A stretch of 64,000 nucleotides of DNA from Euphorbia lathyris (lineage: Eukaryota; Streptophyta; Magnoliopsida; Malpighiales; Euphorbiaceae): assembly GCF_963576675.1 (NCBI RefSeq), contig NC_088918.1, positions 58,857,501-58,921,500 of the forward strand. Reading direction: 5' to 3'. Below, piece by piece: positions 20,195-30,665 of the stretch. Under the pieces are notes generated by a model. It did no database searches, was not told where the DNA came from, and saw nothing but the letters and a program-made list of their open reading frames with translations. A program made the translations under genes and the position numbers. How positions within the stretch are numbered: position 1 is the stretch's first letter; each line of letters opens with the position of its first letter.

Positions 20195-21861
20195 GGGAAA
20201 AGTAAAAAAAATAAACATTGTAGTTACATCTGTTTTCGATTGCAGCTTCGTGATTTAAAAATTTACAAAATGATACATTGAGGTTTATTCTGTTAGCAAA
20301 CACATACCAGATTGACCAACGGTGTTAAAAATCAAAGGGAAAAGAGTTAATTTGGTTTTTATATTTATTTATTTTATAAATTAATTCCCTTTATTATCTA
20401 ATCATCACAAACAAACCATAAAATAAAAATTAAAAATCAATTATATCATCTTCTTCATCTCTTTAATTTTTTTTTTGTTATTTCTAGAGGATTGATTTTT
20501 GTTGTTGTTTGAGCGGATAATAGAGAAGTGAGAACAACTTCAAATTTTTTTTGGCTGCTAATAAAAATCGTTTTTTTACCTTTATGGATTTTGTAATAGG
20601 CATAGTCTGTATTTATGTAAGGTTTTATTCCTTACTTTTCTTGTTGTACTTGATGTTTTCGTATCTATAAAATTGATGTATGCATTTTTATAAAAAAAAA
20701 AAAATCTCATATCAATTTTATACAAATGATTTTTTTTTGTCATGGACACTTAACTTCAGGTTCGCCGATGGGAGCAGAAGGTTTCGGATCGTCACCGGAA
20801 TGATCACCGGCGCTACCAGTTCCTGCAGCGGCGGTAAATCCATTCGTGAAAATGTTGGAAACGTGTTAGAGGAATGAAATTAGAGTTCATGCAGGGGGCA
20901 AATCCATTTAGTGGCCGCTGAAACTTTTCACACCATTTCCGATTTCAGTTTTTGCTTTCTCATTGAGAGAGATAATCGCCTTAGCATCGAAAACGAATAT
21001 TCTAGTGGTCCGTTTTCGTTCGTTGAAGAAGAGTTTCTCCATTATCCATATTTGATGAGATGGGTTTGATTTGAATGGAAGAAAACGCAGTGACAACTCC
21101 TCAAAACTAGGAGTAATTATGCTCGAACCAGTTCCGGGATTCTTATTCTTATCCGTCCAATTTCTCAGGAATTTAGTAATGCTATCAGCGTCTGCAATTT
21201 TATGCAATTTTATGCAAAATGCATATAGCTATGGCGATTCTGCTGCATCTGAAAACGTTAAATTGAACATATAAAAGGGGTAATGTTTCATTTGGGTAAA
21301 TGGTTTGGTAGGGAGAAACTGATTCAGAATCTCTAGTTGAGGATTATAAAGAAATTCAGACAATTCGGAACTGACTTGTATTTGTGAAAATGAGATTCTT
21401 GTTATTTCTATTTGAGTAATGAGTGAATGAGAAGATATTGGGATTGCAGGAAATGAAAGGCCGCAAGGAAATGGAAGAATCAGTGAGTGCGGAAAGTCCA
21501 TGTATGAGTTCGTGTTCGAGTTCAAAGTCCATCAAAATTTAATTGATTTTAGAAGGGAAATTAATTTTAGTAAGAAAAATGAATAAAGAGGAGACAAATG
21601 GAGAAGATGGTGTATTTGATTTTTATTTTTTATTTTGGGATTTGTTTATGATAATTAGATAATAAATGAGGTTAATTTATAAAATAAATAAATATAAGGA
21701 TCAAATTAATTTATTTCCCTTTGACTTTTAACACCGTTAGTCAATTTGGTATGTGTTTGCTAACGGAATGAACCTCAATGTACCATTTTGTAAACTTTTA
21801 AACCACAAGGGTGCTGATTGAAAACATGTGTAACCACCAGGTTTATTTTTGTATTTTTCCC
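20195..21861. mobile_element. Non-autonomous MULE of the same family as the left-edge element
   Basis: 1667 bp with a perfect 9-bp target duplication ttaattcta (20186-20194 and 21862-21870). TIRs of about 150 bp: left GGGAAAAGTAAAAAAAATAA, right (reverse complement) GGGAAAAATACAAAAATAAA, with continuing similarity through 'ACCGTTAGTCAA' blocks. The ends resemble the right TIR of the element at 1-4524. The interior encodes no transposase. A GC-richer block at 20750-21280 has minus-strand coding character and may be captured host sequence. Confidence 0.88.
20750..21215 (-). pseudogene. Possible captured gene fragment, unidentified
   Basis: Inside the non-autonomous MULE. The minus-strand frame 21207-20908 reads through 99 codons (RNWTDKNKNPGTGSSIITPS and FEELSLRFLPFKSNP). 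A second minus-strand frame at about 20850-20760 reads GFTAAAGTGSAGDHSGDDPK. The base composition contrasts with the AT-rich surroundings. I do not recognise the protein. Confidence 0.35.
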
Positions 21862-22630
21862 TTAATTCTATTATTTTATTTATTTAAATAATCTTTTTAA
21901 TTTTGATTTTTAACTATTTGACAAGTCATAAAAAAAAAGATCTAGAACACTTCTCCTAATTTCTCCTTCCTGCTTATTTATTTATTTAAACCATAATACA
22001 TCACGTTTTATAATGTTAATTTTTCATTCAAAAAAAAGTTATAATGTTAATTAATATCACATTAATACCACACCATAACATTTTATAATTATAATGTTAA
22101 TTAATACCGCACTATAACTATCACGTTTTATAATGTTAATTGATACTCATTTTAACTATTTCATTTCATATAACGATAATATAATATTAATTAATACACC
22201 TATAATGATAATAAATATACATAATCACGTTTTTCAATTTTGTTATTAATTCTATTATTTTATTTATTTAAATAATCTTTTTGATTATGATTTTTAACTA
22301 TTTCACAACCCATCAAAAAAACCCCACAACACTTTTCCTCGTTTGTATCTGATTTCAATATTATTTATAGCTATTAACAACTTCTCAAATATTTCATCCA
22401 TTTCAAAATAATTTACACGTATTAAATTACCTTAAGTTTACATAGATTTTGTTGAATGGAATGAGATATTCTTAAAGAAACCATAGAATAATTATTACCT
22501 ACCCAATTGTAGTCGTGTTTAATACTGCACTTGCATAAGGAAAATTTGTATGCAATTTTTGTTACCGTGTGAGAAATCCTGTAAGAAAACAATAATCAAA
22601 GCTTGAATTGTTATCCATTTTTTTTTTTTT

Positions 22631-23782
22631 GGGTTTTGTTATACATCGCCCCTATTTTACTTATCGTCGCCTCCTGTTTGATATTTTTGCCCTTTTCATT
22701 TAAAAAAGTGAAATTCTCTCAACCCGAAGAACAAAACGAAGAAAAATCATGCCTCCAAAACAAGAAAAAATACTTGAACATCTAAGTTTCGTATTTACCA
22801 ATAATCTGAAATTTAACGAATTTAACTTGAAACGATTTTTTTTTTTTTGTTGAATTTGCACTAAACGGGTAGTCCATGCGATCCGGTCCATGGACCGGTA
22901 GTATGAACTACCCATTTTTCCTAGATAGAAACGGGTAGGCTACCCGTTTTTCCTAGGGAAAAACGAGTCCTGAACCCGTTTTCCTTTAAGGAAAACGGGT
23001 TTATTTATTTAATTATAATAAATATTAATTATAGATAAATTATGTATTGATTGGATAGAAAAAACGTATAGATAAATTATTGATTGGAAATAAAAAATAC
23101 GTATTGAAGTGTCCAATTAATTTTTATTTGGTAAATTATATTTATTTACCTTTTAGAACGTAAATTTAATTATACGTAAATTATGTATTGACTGGATAGA
23201 AAAAACGTATATATAAATTATTGATTGGAAATAAAAAAATACGTATTAATGCGTGGAATTAATTTTTATTTGTTAATTTATATTTATTTATCTTTTAGAA
23301 CGTAAATTTAATTATTGATAAATTATGTATTGATTGGATAGAAAAAAACGTATAGATAAATTGGAAATAAAAAATACGTGTTGAAGCGTCCAATCAATTT
23401 TTAATATTTATTATAATTAAAAAAATAAATAAATAAACCCGTTTTCCCTAAAGGAAAACGGGTAGGCTACCCGTTTTTACCTGGAAAAAACGGATAGTTC
23501 ATACTACCGGTCCATGGACCGGACCGTATGGGCTACCCGTTTAGAGCAAATTCAACGGAAAAAAAAAATTTCGTTTCAAGTTAAATTCGTTAAATTTCAG
23601 ATTATTGGTAAATACGAAACTTAGATGTTCAAGTATTTTTCCTTGTTTTGGAGGCACGATTTTTTTTCGTTTTGTTCTTCAGGGTTGAGAGAATTTCACT
23701 TTTTTGAATGAAAAATGAAAAGGGCAAAAATGTCAAACAGGAGGCGACAGTAAGTAAAATAGGAGCGACGTATAGCAATCCA
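22631..23782. mobile_element. Foldback / long-TIR transposon
   Basis: Two inverted arms of about 385 bp (22631-23020 and 23400-23782) with high similarity over their whole length. The ends read GGGTTTTGTTATACATCGCC and, reversed, GGATTGCTATACGTCGC. Each arm contains the perfect palindrome CCGGTCCATGGACCGG and several ACCCGTTTT/AAAACGGGT pairs. The loop is a tandem repeat. No coding capacity. No clear target duplication; the left flank is a T run. Confidence 0.8.
23030..23400 (+). repeat. Tandem repeat (about 141 bp x 2.6) in the foldback loop
   Basis: The phrase TATGTATTGA(T/C)TGGATAGAAA occurs at 23041, 23182 and 23324, spacing 141 and 142 bp. Each is followed by the same ACGTATAGATAAATT...ACGTATT...AATTTTTATTTG order; the last unit is truncated. 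Confidence 0.85.
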
Positions 23783-24123
23783 CTAGACACATGCAAAATA
23801 TCTTCTACATTTAATTTATGTTTTTTCAACTGAGTAATTAATTGATTAAATTTTATGTAAGTTCGGAAGACCAACTGAACATTCTATACAAATTGAAGAA
23901 GCTATTAAAACACTTTGAAAATTCAAAAAGTCAAATGAACTTTTTAAATAAGTTTAAAGGCAAATGATATATTAAACCATTCTTATAAGACAAACATAAA
24001 TTTGGCATCCGCATCAACTATAGCGTGCCAATTAACGGCCAACAAATAACAGGGCGACTTTAGAATCGTTTTAAAAACATTGAACATGTGAATATCGTTA
24101 GTTTAGTATGTGTCACACACAAG
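23783..24123. other. AT-rich spacer, nothing recognised
   Basis: No open frame with coding character and no repeat end identified. Confidence 0.5.
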
Positions 24124-24132
24124 TAAAATAAA

Positions 24133-24492
24133 TGCTTAATGCATATTTACACCTTCAAACTTGACACATTTTGACAGATTTTTATAGTCGGCCTTAAAAA
24201 CCTATAACATAATTATAGTTGACTCATTCGGACCTCCTGCACAGAAAATCATTGACCAGTCATCATTGACAAATGAGATGACATACAGAATGAACTCACA
24301 CGTTTTTTTATAGCATGCACATGCCACTTCATCTGTCAAATAAGCCAACTACAAATGTGCGATAGGTTTTTAAAGCCAATTATAAATGCGTGATGAGTTG
24401 TTAAAGCTAACTATAAATATATAATAGTTTATAGGTTATTTTAAAAGTTTAGGGTGTCAATAGGTAAAAATCTACTAAACACGTATTAAGCC
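24133..24492. mobile_element. Small MITE, probably MULE-type
   Basis: 360 bp. Ends TGCTTAAT and, reversed, GGCTTAAT are inverted, with similarity extending inward as 'TTTACAC-TT-AAACTT'-type sequence. Flanks taaaataaa (24124-24132) and ttaaataaa (24493-24501) match at 8 of 9 bases. Non-coding. Confidence 0.5.
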
Positions 24493-24610
24493 TTAAATAA
24501 AATTCACGTTCCTCATCAATCACGCCTTGAAGTATAAAAGCACGGTTCAGATTTTAATGAACTTTTAAACTGCATTACACACTGAAACCCCCAAATGCTT
24601 AAATTTTAAA

Positions 24611-25100
24611 GGGGAAATTTCAAATAAAACCCCAGTGGTTTTACTAATTTTCAGATAAAGGACTGTGGTTTACTTTTTGTCAAAACGAGGATGGAGGTTT
24701 TTAACTTTAACAAAATAAGGACTTTTTCGATTGATACTATTAAAATCACATTTGACGACTTCAAAAATGATATATTTTAAGAACTACTAATATTCTAAGC
24801 AACTTTAATTCTTCAACTTTTTTATTTTGAGATTGTTTAGATGATGTTTCGTAAAGAGAGAAAGTTAATGTTTAGAGAGAGAAAGTTCCAAAAAAGATGA
24901 TTTTCGAAAATTGAAAATGTAGTTCCATAGAAAATATGACATTGAACAACTTTAATTCTAGAAAATTTTTATTTTTAGGTCGTTAAAGATGGTTTTAATA
25001 GCATTAATCCAAGTTTGAAACCTCAATCCGACAAAAAGTAAACCATAATCTTTTATCTGAAAATTAGTGAAACCACGTGAGTTTTATTTAAACTTTACCC
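24611..25100. mobile_element. MULE-type MITE upstream of HSP70
   Basis: 490 bp. Left end GGGGAAATTTCAAATAAAAC; right end reversed GGGTAAAGTTTAAATAAAAC. The TIRs are about 110 bp and share ACTAATTTTCAGATAAA. A perfect 9-bp target duplication aattttaaa lies at 24602-24610 and 25101-25109. Its right edge is about 265 bp upstream of the HSP70 heat-shock element. Confidence 0.85.
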
Positions 25101-25366
25101 AATTTTAAATTAGGAAAGCAAGAGTGTCCATTCAATTTATCTTACTTAAACTCATTTAAAATCGGACGGCTGTTAAATCAAATCTCGAGTAGGGATTTAA
25201 AAATAAAGAAAAGAAAAGAAAAGTGGGAGTGTGGGGTCCTTTCTCCTCTGAAAGCTGGCTAGTGTAAATAAATGTGGACACTACAACTACACGCATAATG
25301 CGGAAACAAGCTGGAAACCGTCGGATCATATATTTATGTATCCAACGTCTCAAACCTCCAAAATTT

Positions 25367-25403
25367 CGAAGATTCTCGAAACCTAACCCTAATATTATAT
25401 AAA
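25367..25403 (+). promoter_or_regulatory. HSP70 core promoter: heat-shock element next to TATA box
   Basis: CGAAGATTCTCGAAA (25367-25381) is a perfect three-unit heat-shock element of the form nGAAnnTTCnnGAAn. TATATAAA follows at 25396-25403, about 120 bp before the HSP70 start codon. The arrangement fits HSF-driven transcription starting near 25430. Confidence 0.75.
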
Positions 25404-25523
25404 CCACACTCGAATCTGTAATTTCCTACTTGAAACCCTAGCTCTGTTGGCCGCCTTGTTCAAATTTTCTTTTTTTTCTGCATTAAGTTATCTCTGTTCA
25501 GAAAACAGAGCTAGGCTTGAACA

Positions 25524-27418
25524 ATGGCCGGTAAAGGAGAGGGTCCTGCGATCGGTATCGATCTTGGTACAACTTACTCATGTGTTGGTGTGTGGCAACA
25601 TGATCGTGTTGAGATCATTGCTAATGATCAAGGAAACAGGACGACTCCATCTTATGTTGCGTTTACTGATACAGAACGTTTGATTGGAGATGCAGCGAAG
25701 AATCAGGTCGCCATGAACCCCATTAACACCGTTTTCGGTAAGATTTTTGTTTCCTTTTATTTTTGCTTGTAGATCTGATTTTTATGTTAGATCTTGTAGC
25801 TTAGTTTGAAGATTTTGAATGCAATTTTAAGTGCACTTGATTTGGAGAGACTCTAGGATCTGGTTAATGAATTTGAGCGTTTGTTCTTTTCAATTTTATT
25901 CAACCTTAGATCTGCTAGGACTTTATAGGTGATAATTGCTATGGAGTTAATTTTTAGTCTACTTCTAATGCTGTTGTTATGATGACAAATCTTATTTCCT
26001 TGGCTTTGCAACTTTTGTTGGTTGAACGTTTTCCTCTCTTGTGGAGTTAGTATGTGTTATTGATATGTTAAAATTAGGAGATACTAGTACACTGTCTACT
26101 GTTTATGCGCCTGCATTAGTTGAAACAGATTTAAGATTCTTGTACTTTAATATTTCCTATGTATATTATACTGTGTCGGTAAAAATAGGCATTAGAATTT
26201 GTTGATGGTGTGGTGATGCGATTTAATGAGAGCAAGTTGCAGTTATTCCGAAAGCATATGTAAATGGATTCATAGTAGCATGAGAAGGATTTCATAGTTT
26301 AATTATTAATTTCTTTTACGAGCTATTGTGCAGTTTAATACGTTGATGGAGCTGATTTACTTATAATTTTATATGATAAAAAGTTAGGTTCTATGTTCGA
26401 TATTTAATTCTGTTTATTGAATGTTCTTCTCTGGTTACGTTTAACATATTTTAAAAGCAATTTATTTCCGGGTCTTTTTGAGTATCTATCTTCTTGTTGC
26501 TGATGTTTAATTGACACTAATTTTTCAGATGCAAAGAGGTTGATTGGGAGGAGAGTTACCGATGCCTCCGTTCAAAGTGATATGAAGTTGTGGCCCTTCA
26601 AGGTCGTTGCTGGACCCGGTGACAAGCCCATGATTATCGTGTCCTACAAGGGTGAGGATAAGCAATTTGCCGCAGAAGAAATCTCTTCTATGGTCCTCAT
26701 TAAAATGAGAGAAATCGCTGAGGCCTATCTTGGATCCACTATTAAGAACGCTGTGGTTACCGTCCCTGCATACTTCAATGACTCACAACGTCAGGCCACC
26801 AAGGATGCTGGTGTCATTGCTGGTATTAATGTCTTGCGTATCATTAATGAGCCCACAGCCGCTGCAATTGCTTATGGTCTTGACAAGAAGGCAACCAGTG
26901 TTGGAGAGAAGAATGTATTGATTTTTGATCTTGGTGGTGGTACCTTTGATGTGTCTCTTCTCACTATTGAAGAGGGTATATTTGAGGTGAAGGCCACTGC
27001 TGGAGACACTCACCTTGGTGGTGAAGATTTTGACAACAGAATGGTCAACCACTTCGTTCAGGAGTTTAAGAGAAAGAACAAGAAGGATATCAGTGGAAAC
27101 CCCAGAGCTCTTAGGAGGTTGAGGACATCATGTGAAAGGGCTAAGAGAACTCTCTCATCAACTGCCCAGACCACAATTGAAATTGACTCCTTGTACGAGG
27201 GTATTGACTTCTACTCCACCATCACCCGTGCCAGATTTGAGGAGCTTAACATGGACTTGTTCAGAAAATGTATGGAACCTGTTGAGAAGTGTTTAAGGGA
27301 TGCCAAGATGGACAAGAGCACCGTACATGATGTTGTGCTTGTTGGTGGTTCTACTAGAATCCCCAAGGTCCAACAGCTTCTTCAGGACTTCTTTAATGGC
27401 AAGGAGCTTTGCAAGAGC

Positions 27419-27459
<41 letters not shown>

Positions 27460-28258
27460 AGCTGCAATTTTGAGCGGAGAGGGTAATGAGAAGGTGCAAG
27501 ATCTTCTTCTGTTGGATGTCACTCCCCTATCTCTTGGTTTAGAAACTGCCGGAGGTGTGATGACTGTCTTGATTCCAAGGAACACGACCATTCCAACCAA
27601 GAAGGAGCAAGTCTTCTCTACATACTCAGACAATCAGCCCGGAGTGTTGATTCAGGTATACGAAGGTGAAAGGACAAGAACCAGGGATAACAACTTGCTC
27701 GGTAAATTCGAGCTCTCCGGAATTCCTCCAGCACCCAGGGGTGTTCCACAAATCACAGTGTGTTTTGACATTGATGCCAATGGTATCTTGAATGTCTCTG
27801 CTGAAGACAAGACCACCGGACAGAAGAACAAGATCACCATCACAAATGACAAGGGAAGACTATCGAAGGAGGAAATTGAGAAGATGGTTCAAGAGGCTGA
27901 GAAATACAAGTCTGAGGATGAAGAGCACAAGAAGAAGGTTGAAGCCAAGAATGCATTGGAGAACTATTCCTACAACATGAGGAATACAGTGAAGGATGAA
28001 AAGATCGGCGAAAAGCTTGCTGCAGCCGATAAGAAGAAGATTGAGGACGCCATTGAGGCTGCCATTCAGTGGTTGGACAGCAACCAACTCGCAGAAGCTG
28101 ATGAGTTTGAAGACAAGATGAAGGAGTTGGAGGCCCTCTGCAATCCTATCATTGCCAAGATGTACCAGGGTGCTGGCGGTGACGTGGGACCTGGAATGGA
28201 GGATGATGCTCCTGCTGGAGGCAGCGGTGCTGGTCCCAAGATTGAGGAAGTCGACTAA
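25524..28258 (+). CDS. HSP70: Cytosolic heat shock 70 kDa protein (HSC70/HSP70)
   Basis: ATP-dependent cytosolic/nuclear chaperone that folds and remodels client proteins with J-domain and nucleotide-exchange partners. Exon 1 is 25524-25737 and exon 2 is 26529-28258, joined by a 791-bp GT-AG intron between the first and second bases of the Asp72 codon, a position common in plant HSC70 genes. The product is 647 residues, normal for the family. The three HSP70 signatures are present: IDLGTTYS near residue 11, [14 protein letters not shown] at 203-216 and [14 protein letters not shown] near 341-354. The nucleotide-binding domain is followed by the substrate domain and a Gly-rich lid end with the cytosolic tail EEVD. 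No lesions. The start Met-Ala-Gly-Lys-Gly-Glu-Gly is typical. The intron suggests a constitutive HSC70-type gene, yet a perfect heat-shock element abuts the TATA box, so heat induction is likely too. It is the best-supported cellular gene here. Confidence 0.98.
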
Positions 28259-28660
28259 ATTTAATCTGTATCTTTTTTATTATGTTAGGTTTTATATTTT
28301 TTTACCCCACAGAATTCATGCACTTTATATTGAACTTGTTATGATTTTTGGGCTTTGAATTAATTACAAGGTATATTCAAAGCCGAGTATCCATATTTGT
28401 GTTGGTTATTTATGCGTAATAGGGAATGATTGGAGTACTGATTTTGGTAAAGTATTCCAGTAAAATTTTATCCAAATTTTTTATCGTGATTATTTTTCAG
28501 GCATTTAAAATGGGATTTGATTTGTTTTCTTAAATTATACCTCATTTTCCTCAATGTAGACTGAGCTGGGAGGAATACCCTCACCTCTCTTCCATGTTAT
28601 CACAGACTAATGTGTGTTGAGTTTGTTTCGGTGGCATTTCTTTACGTCCATATAAGCTCG
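28259..28660 (+). other. HSP70 3' UTR and downstream flank
   Basis: T-rich sequence after the stop, consistent with a plant 3' UTR. A polyadenylation signal cannot be fixed with confidence. No gene. Confidence 0.5.
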
Positions 28661-28714
28661 ATTCTTTTTAATTTTGAATAATTCTAGATTCTTTTTAATT
28701 TTGAATAATTCTAG
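28661..28714 (+). repeat. Perfect 27-bp tandem duplication
   Basis: Two identical 27-base units, 28661-28687 and 28688-28714, each beginning ATTCTTTTTAATTTTG and ending TTCTAG. They abut the left end of the next inverted-repeat element. Confidence 0.95.
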
Positions 28715-29555
28715 ATTAATGCTACTCCAATCTCCTTGACTTGTTCAAATTGATTATTTTACTCCCTTAACTCATCGAATGTTCTATTTACTCCCTCAAC
28801 TTATCCAATGTTCTATTTACCCCCTTAACTCCATAAATGTGGTATTTATCATCCTCTCAACTTATCCATTTATCCCCCCAACTCATAGAATGACCTATTT
28901 ATCCCCTTAACTTCATAAAAGTGGTACTTTTCACTCCTTAATTTGTTCTCGAGGCCTAAATTGATAACCCTTTTTAAACGTTAAACCTATATTTATGTTA
29001 TCTTGTACGTGTAACCTAAATTGATACTTCCCCAAAAATCATAGGCCTATTTTGGTACCTTATCTCTATATATAATGTCTTTAACTTGTTTATATTAATG
29101 TTCTTGTTATTTGTATTTTTTATTTATTCTTTCTCTTTCAATTTTTTTTAGCTAGCTAGTTAAATTTTGATTATCTAATTATACAATATTAGTGTAATAA
29201 ACACATGAAGGATCAATATAATTATAAAATTAAAACAAAATAAAAAGTTAGTATTAAAAAAAATATATTTTCAAACTCATTTGAATAAGTTCTATTAATT
29301 TTACACTTTATAGGGTAAGAAATATCATTTTTATAGAGTTAAATAGGTTCATAAGGGGTGAGAAATACCACTTTTATGAAGTTAAGTGGGTAAATAGGGC
29401 ATTTGATGAGTTAGGAAGGGGTAAAATAACCAATTTGGACAATTTAAGGGGGTGAGAAATACCATTTTTATGGAGTTAAAGGGTAAATAGGACATTTGAT
29501 GAGTTGGAGGGGTAAAATGATCAATTTGGATAAGTTAAGGGGCTGGAACGCCATA
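28715..29555. mobile_element. Inverted-repeat element with internally repeated arms
   Basis: The left arm (about 28718-28945) begins ATGCTACTCCAATCTCCTTG; the right arm (about 29320-29552), reversed, begins ATGGCGTTCCAGCCCCTTAA. Each arm holds several direct repeats of a unit like 'ACTCCATAAATGTGGTATTT...CCCTTAACTCAT'. The middle is AT-rich without genes. The flanks share AATTCTA(G/T)A, but a clean duplication is not certain. Confidence 0.6.
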
Positions 29556-29774
29556 ATTCTATATGCATTTACAAATTTGTAAATTTTTTAATAATTTAAG
29601 ATAATTATTTTTATCTGTTTATTAATGCGGAAATTGAAGTTAAAGATTTGAATTATACGAGGAAAACGACGGTAATTTACACTTCCAACCGTTGGTTTAA
29701 ACACCACAGACCGCTATCTATAATCCTACGGCAGTTGGCTTTGAACAATTGAAACAAAACAAGATTTGTTTGTT

Positions 29775-30125
29775 GGACCTTGTTTGGATGGAGTGTAACT
29801 AAAGTAAGGTAATGTGAGATAGTGAAATAAGTGAGGTGTGTAAAATAAGTAAGTGATGATTTAATAATGTATTATATACGTTTAAAAAAAATGTAATTAT
29901 ATATAAAATTACTTTTGTATTCCAATAAAATAAAAAACAAAAAGTAATTTTGGAAGAAAAAGATATGTACCATAATTCCCTTTTAATTTGGGTGTAAAGA
30001 AAATTATCCAAAATTCACTTACTATGTTCTTCAATTACACCTCAAAAAAACAAAAAAAACAAAATTATCTAATTAAACTTACCCTTATCATTCTTCAAAT
30101 ATTATCATCCAAACAATACTTAACA
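29775..30125. repeat. Small inverted-repeat (MITE-like) segment
   Basis: TTGTTTGGATGG at about 29779 is matched in inverted form by CATCCAAACAATA at about 30107; between them is AT-rich DNA. Ends and target duplication are not firm. Confidence 0.4.
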
Positions 30126-30279
30126 AACACCTCAAAAACTTCCATCCGTTGTGAGTATTTAGGGGTACTTAACATTATCCAACTCTAATGAGTATTACTA
30201 TTCTTCAAGTATTGTTCATTAGAAATTTAGTACCGATGCTTTTGATAAATTGATATATTGATATATTCTTGTAGATTTG

Positions 30280-30665
30280 TATAAGGTATAATGCTCATTT
30301 CACCTCTTATACTATAACTTTAAAATAAATTAGGATCTTAAACTATTTAAATTATCAATTAGGTTTTTGAACTAAGAAAAAATCATCAATTTGGTCCCCA
30401 TCCTATCTTAAAATTAGAAACGATAACTATTTGACATGGGCTGTACTGATCTTTATGTTGGCTAAAATGAGTTTGGGGAAGAGGGTCTGAAACTGTTCAA
30501 TCGAATGATTTTCGATGATAGCTAAATTGATGGCTTTTGTTTAGGATGAAGACTTAATTGATGAATTTTGCTTAGTTTAAGGATCGAATTGATGATTTTG
30601 ATAATTTAAAGTTCTAATTGATTTTAAAGTTTTAGTTTGAGGAGCCAAATAGGTGTCATCCCTTT
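30280..30665. repeat. MITE-like element with about 120-bp TIRs
   Basis: The left arm passes through CATTTCACCTCTTATACTATAAC and 'ATCATCAATTTGGTCC'. The right arm reversed passes through CTATTTGGCTCCTCAAACTAAAAC and 'ATCATCAATTCGATCC'. The arms are clearly inverted copies. The exact ends and target duplication could not be set. Confidence 0.55.

Larger units (their letters stand above)
20117..22345. repeat. Tandemly duplicated AT-rich host segment, one copy interrupted by a MULE
   Basis: Sequence around the MULE target (TTTTGTTATTAATTCTA plus TTATTTTATTTATTTAAATAA) recurs at about 22230-22300 without the insertion, 384 bp from the right-hand target copy. Similarity extends on both sides (e.g. 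TTTTTAACTATTT at about 21900 and 22285). The second copy acts as a natural empty site. Confidence 0.7.

Noticed and set aside
25447..25683. Alternative frame over HSP70 exon 1
   Set aside because: Out of frame with the unmistakable HSP70 N-terminus starting at 25524.
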